From positions 1 through 56,396 of the forward strand of contig JALOBT010000013.1 in assembly GCA_023228125.1 (NCBI GenBank): a stretch of DNA of 56,396 nucleotides, in the 5' to 3' direction. How positions within the stretch are numbered: the first letter of the stretch is position 1; every line of letters starts with the position of its first letter. Source of the DNA: Candidatus Cloacimonadota bacterium. Lineage in GTDB: Bacteria > Cloacimonadota > Cloacimonadia > Cloacimonadales > Cloacimonadaceae. The translations under genes were made by a program, and so were the position numbers. Shown here piece after piece: positions 50,701 to 56,396 of this stretch. A model generated the notes under the pieces. It was not told the DNA's origin, made no database searches, and worked only from the letters and a program-made list of their open reading frames with translations.

Positions 50701-53239
50701 CGTGATGGAATCCATCAATAGTGAGATCTATATGGATTCGGTGAAACGCAATTTGGCACTGGCCAAGAGCAAGATAAAAGGTTTTGGGCATTATTATGGT
50801 TATATAATGGAGCAAAAACCGGAGCTTACAAAGGGTAAACTCACCACTATCAACCCCCTGGTCAAGACTTACTTTTACTATTTGCACGAAATGAAGAGCC
50901 CCAAAAAACTGCGCAAACTGCTCAGCAGTAACGTTCAGATAGATTTCAAGCATCTTCACGAAGAAGAATTTCATCACAACGTCCTCAGCCTGATAGCGAT
51001 GGCGGAAGATGATTTTGAGAAAGCACTGAGCGAGCTAAAACTGGCACTCAGGCATGCCGGTGAGATCAATAACAACTACGCCATCACGGTGTTTTACATC
51101 CTGGAAGCCACCTGTCATTACGGATTGGGAGATTTTGCCAAGACTCAGGAATTGATCGACAAGGCCCGCGTTATCGCCGAAAATAATAGCTATAGATATT
51201 GGCTTTGCAACTTGGATATCTTGCAATTGAAACTGGGCATGCTCTCCACCAGCATGCCTCTAAGAGATGTTTTGCGCAGAGTAAACAGAGCCCTTGCAGA
51301 CTGGCATGACTATGAATACTACCAGTTAAATGTGGAATTGCTTCAAATCCGGATTCAGGTTTTAGTCGAGCTGAAACAAGAGCACATGGCAGCCGAAGCC
51401 TTCCTCGAATACCAGAAATATCTGATCAATATCACCAAAGATATCCCAGAAGTCGATAAGGCAAATTATCTAAGTGTAAACCTCTACAGCATAAAAGACT
51501 TAAGGAAGTTTAACCTGGTTGCTTTGAAATCACGAAGCAAGGATCTGCGCCGCAAATGGACTGAATTACTCTTTAATATTACCAATGTTTACAATGTGGA
51601 CAGGATCAGATTCCTCATGGAAAAAGGGATTAATGAAGTCCTGGCCCCCTGGCAATTCCGCCTGATGGAATTCTCGGATCGTATTCAAAATTACACTGCC
51701 TTTATCAGTCACAATTGCGATAAGGATAGCCTGATCGATCCTTTCTTGAATAAAGAAGTGGAGCGAGCCCTGAAGCTGGATAACATGCTGCAAATAGTTC
51801 ATAATGAACGTCATGTGGCCATTATCCCACTTTTGACCGGCTCCAAACGGGTGGGATACCTGCTGTTATCAGATGATGGCGAGCTGCCTTTTACAAAGCA
51901 AGAAATCTCCATCATGCGCAATATCAAACAGCACCTTTCTGCATTGATCGTGCGCGTGCAAGACTATTCCGAAATCACCATACGCATCCAAAAGATGAAT
52001 CAACTGATGCAGATCTCCCATGAGCTCATGAGCATCGTAGATATCGCCGATCTGGAACATGAGATTGTCTCAAATGCGATCGATTTTACCAATAGCAGCC
52101 GGGGATTCCTGATCAAACGGGATAGCGATGGCAATAACATCTATAAGGTGCAGATCAACAATGAAAAGCAGATTCTGACTAACGTCGCCGGAGTGAGCAA
52201 AACCGCCTTGTCCTTATCACAAAACAGTCTGGAGATGGTGAGCACCTTCAACGCTCTGGAAGACAACCGGTTCAAAAGTGCCATCAGCGTCCAGGATTAC
52301 CAATTGCACACCATCTTCTGCACCCCAATCTCGGTGGATGGGAATATCTTCGGTTTCCTATATCTGGACAATATGAATGACAACACCCGCGCCATGTATC
52401 TCAAAGAAGAGATTATCGCCCTGTTTATCAAACAGCTTAGCATCGCCATCAAAAACGCTATGCTATATCAAAACGTCCTGCAAAAAAGCAGCGAATTGAA
52501 CGCCTTTGAAATGCTGAAAGATGAATTTATGGCCATCGTCTCCCATGAGCTAAATACCCCGCTCACCACCTTGCAAAGCTATGTATCCAGGCTGAAAAGA
52601 AACCTGTATGCCGATGAAGATGAACGCACGGAGATCATCGGCAAGATCGAAAGCTCGGTAAAGAAGCTCATCATAACCACTGGTGACATCACCACCATGA
52701 ACAATTACAACCTCAAAAAGAGCCTGAATATGGCTCCGGTCTTGCTTGAGGAGATTTTGGAACTGGTTCAGCAGGAAGTGGATATCTTATCCCGCAAAAG
52801 GAAGATGTTCATTCGCTCCGACATCGAAAAAGGCTTGCCTGAGATCAGTGCAAACTGGGAAGCCCTGCATCTGATGATCTACAACCTGGTGCTCAATGCC
52901 ATCCGCTTTACCAATGACTTTGGCACCATCGTGATCGGTGCCCGTAAAGCCGCTTTCCAACAGGAAAAGATCGAAGGCAAAGACAGCGTGGTGATCTATG
53001 TGCAAGACAATGGGATCGGCATCCCTGAATATCAGCTCAAGAATGTATTCCGCAAGTTTTACGAGCTCAATGAGATCTATGCACACAAATCCGGCACCAT
53101 AGAATACCGCTCCAGTGGCTTGGGGCTGGGGCTGGCTACCTCCAGAAGGATCGCGGAATTGCACCATGGGAAGATCTGGATCAAGAGCAAGGAAAACGAA
53201 GGCACCACGGTGTTTGTGAGTCTGCCTTTGAAGAAGTAG
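47786..53239 (+). CDS. Giant Ser/Thr kinase - ATPase - TPR - GAF - histidine kinase
   Basis: One frame of 1817 codons holds several signalling modules. Residues 1-265: Ser/Thr kinase with LGSGSWANMFKVRD, HKDLKLEN (catalytic D127), DYG in place of DFG (D148) and SLPYLAPE. About 290-660: AAA/STAND-like ATPase with Walker A GGDGLGKDS (315-323). About 700-1230: TPR-like helical repeats. About 1255-1385 and 1403-1565: GAF-like domains. 1575-1645: HisKA with SHELNTPL (H1587). 1690-1815: HATPase with DNGIGIP and GLGLGLATSRRI. No signal peptide or membrane helix. Kinases of this layout occur in cyanobacteria and myxobacteria. No response regulator is nearby. Confidence 0.9.
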   Translation: MYIDHRYEVLESLGSGSWANMFKVRDIRTDRSYTLKLFQYLSSEELYRYFSAEDMHHITKIEHPNLSHVVDFGHVGDHIYFISEYFEGKTLAHFRFSKSKVNLIYDIVVQICYALHALHRQNILHKDLKLENVLYHLEKSQITVKLIDYGFSKIDPGHDTQHVSGSLPYLAPELYLGAPPSESSDFYALGVMLYRLCTGSFPFSIDQINALITGGHQYFIPNFPSELNKNIPPELEKFILRLLERNPQNRFASGEEIIGYINRIHHDEYPFSVSWSVVNTMRFNSYIVREKYAHQILDFVPAVTNSNGKIISVIGGDGLGKDSILSLFRYHLLGGEFFLFDYACTRTDHEAFFALIKEYLQSLNKEETAEYRSLQQISSKFKRYLFASEQEARTLTQSADDLKSDFESVKSLLAQLVQNKPVIFVIRNFQYVSRHTLDFINYISPFLVQSRMMIVLSCNDFNKVSQIEHTVLINIPFLSKSESKPYINRLLPIQAPAKFIDELHQRSAGNPHFIREILIDLVQKKSIALEHEIKFPEDLQDYQLPSRLMHSIYSRMSHLTTLSYAHLQKLSIVQTPLSRELMIYILKLKDIELYNLLNDANYNEILNKEGKDYSFTFREAKNRMFEESDEKVHVLVSKRLLKYFSNKKVNDRQTCLGLIDNAMMAKDLQAARHYYLVLTDMFSEDYEQAQAYEAMLNVLKLDFDPQTNVSIKDIIQDLRIFQEKTELTGFFQRAGFLLENSALIPELFEKYYAIGTIHSLREDHKKAMESFKKAELLRITGRQQLQIWLCFIRFYLQSDLAKAKYFIDKALAAELPLDLRIAYVDRLAVYHNIKGDTDKAIKLLEDFLEEIPPEHDYNVLIRLAAMHNDLGVFYSDQKHIEEAGEHLNQALSIWKRYNIRRYWGLIYNNLSDIYLKQGITVEASKYSHLAYKYSTELNLTSMKALALLNQGEAKIKMGEFHEAERLLLSCKSVMESINSEIYMDSVKRNLALAKSKIKGFGHYYGYIMEQKPELTKGKLTTINPLVKTYFYYLHEMKSPKKLRKLLSSNVQIDFKHLHEEEFHHNVLSLIAMAEDDFEKALSELKLALRHAGEINNNYAITVFYILEATCHYGLGDFAKTQELIDKARVIAENNSYRYWLCNLDILQLKLGMLSTSMPLRDVLRRVNRALADWHDYEYYQLNVELLQIRIQVLVELKQEHMAAEAFLEYQKYLINITKDIPEVDKANYLSVNLYSIKDLRKFNLVALKSRSKDLRRKWTELLFNITNVYNVDRIRFLMEKGINEVLAPWQFRLMEFSDRIQNYTAFISHNCDKDSLIDPFLNKEVERALKLDNMLQIVHNERHVAIIPLLTGSKRVGYLLLSDDGELPFTKQEISIMRNIKQHLSALIVRVQDYSEITIRIQKMNQLMQISHELMSIVDIADLEHEIVSNAIDFTNSSRGFLIKRDSDGNNIYKVQINNEKQILTNVAGVSKTALSLSQNSLEMVSTFNALEDNRFKSAISVQDYQLHTIFCTPISVDGNIFGFLYLDNMNDNTRAMYLKEEIIALFIKQLSIAIKNAMLYQNVLQKSSELNAFEMLKDEFMAIVSHELNTPLTTLQSYVSRLKRNLYADEDERTEIIGKIESSVKKLIITTGDITTMNNYNLKKSLNMAPVLLEEILELVQQEVDILSRKRKMFIRSDIEKGLPEISANWEALHLMIYNLVLNAIRFTNDFGTIVIGARKAAFQQEKIEGKDSVVIYVQDNGIGIPEYQLKNVFRKFYELNEIYAHKSGTIEYRSSGLGLGLATSRRIAELHHGKIWIKSKENEGTTVFVSLPLKK

Positions 53240-53554
53240 GCAGAGATCTTCTGCGGGAAAAGGGTGGCACGCAGATCACGCAGATTTCGCAGATTATTGG
53301 TGGGAAGGTGATTAAAGGATGTTTATAGCGGATTCCCGTGCTTTATTGATCAGTTTGGGACAGGATCTTGGGTAAAATAGTCTATTTTTGACTTATCCTT
53401 GTTAATCTGTGCGATCTGTGCGATCTGTGAGAAACTCTTTGCCCTTTGTTGATTAGTTTTGGACAAAGGTGAAATTGCCATTATCTGACTGATCCGTGTC
53501 AATCCGTCTAATCCGTAAAATCCGTGTGACTATTAGCCAGGAAGATCAGAGCGG
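53240..53554. other. Intergenic stretch with 9-nt periodic repeats
   Basis: The 315 bases between the giant kinase and dinB hold no gene. They contain three patches of 9-nt-period repeats (53270-53296, 53404-53430 and 53491-53527), two preceded by a similar TTGAT(C/T)AGTTT word (53346 and 53449). I see no clear terminator for the kinase gene. Confidence 0.6.
53270..53527. repeat. Three patches of 9-nt periodic repeats
   Basis: CGCAGATCA/CGCAGATTT/CGCAGATTA (53270-53296), AATCTGTGC/GATCTGTGC/GATCTGTGA (53404-53430) and GATCCGTGTC/AATCCGTCT/AATCCGTAA/AATCCGTGT (53491-53527) all have 9- to 10-nt spacing and related words (the first is roughly the reverse complement of the second). They do not code for protein in any convincing frame. 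Confidence 0.75.
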
Positions 53555-54616
53555 CTAAAGATCAAGGATAATCTGCTCGCAATCATCTTCACAATTCAGC
53601 TTTGTCACCCCCAAGCCCAGAAGCCGCACTTTACGTTTTGCATCCCAATTTGCGATCAAAAGCTGCTCCCCACCCTCAGATATAAGCTCATAATCACTGG
53701 TGCTTTCGGGCAAGGGAGTGCTGCGGGTGATCAGCTCAAAATTGTCATATTTCAGTTTGAGCACCAGATTCTGCCCCTGGATGTTTTTCGTGCTCATCCG
53801 GCTGGACAAACGCTCCGCCAGCTTTTTGAGCTGAGCCAGCAGCAGATTCAGATCGCCGATATCCTCTTCAAAAGTGTCTTCACAACTGATGGATTTGGGT
53901 TCCCAAGAGCTGATAATCTCACGCTGATCAATGCCTCGCACCGCATTGTAATAAAAGAATCCCGCCTTACCGAACACGCGCATCAGCTCCTCAAGACCCT
54001 TCTGATAAAGGTCTGCCCCATTATGGATGCCCATTTTCTTCATCCGGGCAGAGGTCACCTTGCCGATGCCGTGAAACTTGCGAATAGGCAGCGCAAAAAG
54101 AATCTCCTGGGCGTTTTCTGGCGTGATCACCGTGAGTCCATCCGGTTTATTAAAGTCCGAGCCGATCTTGGCCAAGAATTTGTTGTAAGATACCCCGGCA
54201 GAGCAGGTAAGCCTGGTGCTGCGATACACTTCGTCCTTGATGGCTTGGGCTATTTTCACTGCATTCGGCTCGTTCTTCTTGTTTTCGCTCACATCCAGAT
54301 AGGCCTCGTCCAGACTCATCGGTTCCACCAGATCTGTCCAAGTATAAAAGATCTCTCGCACCTGCCGGGAAATCTCTTTATACAGATGAAAATTGCTGTG
54401 CACAAAGACCGCCTGAGGGCAAAGCTGCCAAGCTTGATATGAAGACATCCCGCTGTGGATGCCATATTTGCGCGCTTCATAAGAGCAAGTCGCCACCACT
54501 CCCCGGCTATTTGGAGGCCCGCCCACGATCACGCATTTGCCCTGCAGTGAAGGGTCTTCACGGCATTCAATCGCAGCAAAATAGGCGTCCATATCCACAT
54601 GGATGATCTTTTTCAT
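53555..54616 (-). CDS. dinB: DNA polymerase IV (Y family)
   Basis: This 353-aa Y-family polymerase has HVDMDAYFAAIE (catalytic D8) and MSLDEAYLD (D103, E104), the helix-hairpin-helix region KFHGIGKVTSARMKKMG and a little-finger domain at the end. It copies damaged DNA and makes mutations under stress. Length is normal. No LexA box is evident upstream and the Shine-Dalgarno is weak. The 240 bases upstream, up to the 148-aa gene, show no gene. Confidence 0.94.
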   Translation of the reverse strand: MKKIIHVDMDAYFAAIECREDPSLQGKCVIVGGPPNSRGVVATCSYEARKYGIHSGMSSYQAWQLCPQAVFVHSNFHLYKEISRQVREIFYTWTDLVEPMSLDEAYLDVSENKKNEPNAVKIAQAIKDEVYRSTRLTCSAGVSYNKFLAKIGSDFNKPDGLTVITPENAQEILFALPIRKFHGIGKVTSARMKKMGIHNGADLYQKGLEELMRVFGKAGFFYYNAVRGIDQREIISSWEPKSISCEDTFEEDIGDLNLLLAQLKKLAERLSSRMSTKNIQGQNLVLKLKYDNFELITRSTPLPESTSDYELISEGGEQLLIANWDAKRKVRLLGLGVTKLNCEDDCEQIILDL

Positions 54617-54860
54617 AGAAGCCAGCTTGGGATTGTGGGGGTTTTAGTCAAGGATTTGTGGATTCGGGCATCACCCCATCTGTTCTTTCAGTTTATAAAT
54701 GGTTGTTACGAATACCGTTCAGTATTGATCACCTCGAATAAGATGCGCCCTCTTCCACGGTCTTCCTTATGTTCACATCGTATTCAATACCTTTTCCCCG
54801 TCAATATGAATTTCTTTAGCATCCCTCTTTATGCCTATATTGATGCTCCGCTATGTTTCT

Positions 54861-55307
54861 CTACATCTCCCTATCCAAATGCTGCCAATCGTAAACTTTG
54901 GGCAAGAGACCTGCTTCCACAGCTTTTTTCACACTGATGCAGGGTAGGTCTTTCGTAAAGATATCCTCCCGCGTGAGGTTGATGAGGTCGATAGTGCTGT
55001 CCTGCTTTGCCATAGCGCGCATCAGCTTGAGGTAAAGATTCACCCAGGAGCGGATGTATCTGCCTTCATTCTGCTTCAAAGCATTGTAGCGTCCCAGATA
55101 CGTTCGCATGTCGTTTTTGTAACCATCCGCAGGCTTTAGCGCATGCAGATTGGTGGTGACAGATCCCAAGCGGTGATTATTTTCCGTAAGCTTGGGATAT
55201 GTGTATTTGCGCACCAAAACCACACCCTCTCTGCGATAATAGCAGAATACCACACCATCCATTTTCCCCGAATAGGCCCCGATGCCACGATTAAAAGTAG
55301 CTTTCAT
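54861..55307 (-). CDS. Hypothetical protein (148 aa)
   Basis: The protein starts MKATFNRGIGAYSGKMDGVVFCYYRR, has basic and Tyr-rich strands (VRKYTYPKLTENN) and ends with helical, acidic-basic segments. I do not recognise a named domain; the N-terminal pattern (a Gly-Tyr-Ser turn, then VVFCYYRREGVVLVRKY) recalls small proteins seen in related genomes, but I cannot name the family. AGGAG stands eight bases before ATG 55307. It has no tight neighbours and is not in an operon. Confidence 0.6.
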   Translation of the reverse strand: MKATFNRGIGAYSGKMDGVVFCYYRREGVVLVRKYTYPKLTENNHRLGSVTTNLHALKPADGYKNDMRTYLGRYNALKQNEGRYIRSWVNLYLKLMRAMAKQDSTIDLINLTREDIFTKDLPCISVKKAVEAGLLPKVYDWQHLDREM

Positions 55308-56013
55308 TGTAAAACTCCTGTCTTTGTATTTATTATATTTTTGTGTGACTTACGAGCAGCATTTATTCCGCGGAGGCTGAAATCCAGCCCCTTCAAAACT
55401 CACTTGCTCACAAGCCAGCTCACAAGCCAGCTACAAACTATCAAAAGCTGTTATTTTGTCAATGCCTAATGTTTCTTAACCTCCACTAATAATTCTCTAA
55501 TGATTCCTTAATCCGATTAGGGAATGATTAGAGAATCTCTTATGGATGAATATATACATTAGGATGTGCGGCTTAGCATGAAAGAGTGAGCATATCAATG
55601 ATATAAGGGTGACATCAATGATATAAGGCTGTTTTCGCTTTACTGAACACAGCATTGGGAAGCATTGGGAAGATATAGTGGAAGATATAGATTATGTGGG
55701 CAATTCAAATGTCAGATTATGGACATTGCTAATTCTCTGTTTTAACTCTCATTTTTGGTTTGGGAATAATTTGTAGTTTGCTGGGATAATGAAAGATACA
55801 GGACAATCTGAAGCTTATCGGCCAGATCAAAAATGAAAGTCAAAACAGACATCGGTCGAAAGTCAAAACAGGCGCGTGGATTGTTTTGGCTTTAAAGCGA
55901 CCCTTCCTGCTTTGGCCTACCAGCTGCGCATACTATATCTTGCTATCTGTCAGGCTGTTTTACTTTTACTGGGGTCGCTTTAGAGTTATCACAAGGGCTT
56001 CTATGCATGGCAG
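55308..56013. other. Gene-free stretch leading into the tandem array
   Basis: No gene is convincing here. The stretch holds a 22-bp-arm palindrome (55492-55536), two tandem copies of ATCAATGATATAAGG near 55595 and 55615, two of GAAAGTCAAAACAG near 55836 and 55858, and a distant inverted pair CTTTAAAGCGACCC (55890-55903) and GGGTCGCTTTAGAG (55972-55985). It is AT-rich and repeat-rich, like a repeat-accumulating intergenic region. Confidence 0.6.
55492..55536. repeat. 45-bp palindrome (22-bp arms)
   Basis: Arm 55492-55513 and arm 55515-55536 are reverse complements with two mismatches around a single central C; key words ATTCTCTAAT and ATTAGAGAAT at the ends, TAATC/GATTA at the centre. There is no T-run. 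It is similar in nature to the 12604-12676 palindrome but not in sequence. Confidence 0.85.
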
Positions 56014-56396
56014 TTCAGATAGCACCAGCAGGCAACAAACCACGCACCATTTGAGTCCCATCGGAACGACATTTCAGATAGCAGGCAACAAACCACGCAC
56101 CATCTGAGTCCCATCGGAACGACATTTCAGATAGCAAACCATGGCTACACAGCAAATTGAATCCTGTAGGGATGGCATTTCAGATAGCAGGCAACAAACC
56201 ACGCACCATCTGAGTCCCATCGGAACGACATTTCAGATAGCAAACCATGGCTACACAGCAAATTGAATCCTGTAGGGATGGCATTTCAGATAGCAGGCAA
56301 CAAACCACGCACCATCTGAGTCCCATCGGGACGGCATTTCAGATAGCAAACCATGGCTACAAAGCAAATTGAATCCTGTAGGGATGACATTCAGAT
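56014..56396. repeat. Alternating 53-bp A/B tandem repeat array, cut by window edge
   Basis: Each unit starts TTCAGATAGCA and ends near GACAT or GGCAT. Order: an A-type unit with a 6-nt insertion (56014-56072), A (56073-56125), B (56126-56178), A (56179-56231), B (56232-56284), A (56285-56337), B (56338 to edge). A-units hold AACAAACCACGCACCATCTG and GTCCCATCGG; B-units hold ACCATGGCTACACAGC and ATCCTGTAGGGAT. The A+B period is 106 bp and copies of one type are nearly identical, so this is not a CRISPR with unique spacers. Confidence 0.9.

Noticed and set aside
56014..56396. CRISPR array
   Set aside because: Unit length is 53 bp, the parts between the shared TTCAGATAGCA words repeat as only two types, and no cas gene is present; real spacers would be unique.

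Overview
The window looks like a chromosomal segment of an uncultured, probably anaerobic, Gram-negative-type bacterium close to Candidatus Cloacimonadota (Cloacimonetes). This is inferred from gene content, not from a marker gene. The clues are two very large gingipain-like (C25) secreted proteases ending in an FlgD/Por-type sorting domain, the [FeFe]-hydrogenase maturase HydG with its small regulator, outer-membrane functions (ExbB/ExbD/TonB-like, LpxL-like acyltransferase, patatin-barrel protein) and a folP-cdaA pair as seen in Bacteroidetes-type genomes. Most genes are tightly packed housekeeping genes with good Shine-Dalgarno sites and 4-14 nt overlaps.

Layout. 1-3075: end of thrS, kdsD, then hydG and the TM1266-like regulator on the minus strand. 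3302-12060: a C39-like secreted protein and two C25 protease paralogs, each protease followed by a strong terminator. 12143-13091: a gene-free stretch with a 35-bp palindrome. 13092-17417 (minus): maf, a YtcJ-like amidohydrolase, an unknown gene, gltX and a small Cys-pair protein, overlapping head to tail. 17558-22581 (plus): serC, then exbB-exbD-tonB-like-folP-cdaA-coaE as one operon. 22672-24679 (minus): mscS, a HAD phosphatase, yjbQ. 25441-28440 (plus): nadE, a Cys-rich TPR protein, ribD. 28455-35692 (minus): an EnvC-like protein, a TsaC-like/LMW-phosphatase fusion, purL, a LiaF-like membrane protein and a patatin-like outer-membrane protein.

36207-44912 is the accessory region and the best candidate for an undescribed system. 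Two convergent gene sets carry a zinc-ribbon membrane protein, an SPFH-GYF protein, a small membrane protein, two proteins I cannot assign, an ADP-ribosylglycohydrolase, a dual-specificity-type phosphatase and a AAA+ ATPase with a modified Walker B motif. Three small paralogous proteins of 83-109 aa (36207, 38894 and 44912 minus) each stand at the head of one of its gene blocks, and a fourth, tiny ORF (38796) begins with a similar motif. The content suggests a membrane-associated stress or conflict module with an ADP-ribose/phosphate arm; this is inference. The 3' end of tRNA-Thr(CGT) faces the region, but I see no integrase and no att duplication.

45147-56396: tRNA-Thr overlapping the end of a secreted-protein gene, thioredoxin, an LpxL-like acyltransferase, an 1817-aa Ser/Thr kinase-ATPase-TPR-GAF-histidine kinase, dinB and an unknown gene. 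The intergenic spaces are unusually rich in repeats: 9-nt periodic repeats, a family of small palindromic units, long near-perfect palindromes, and at the right edge an alternating 53-bp A/B tandem array that is not a CRISPR.
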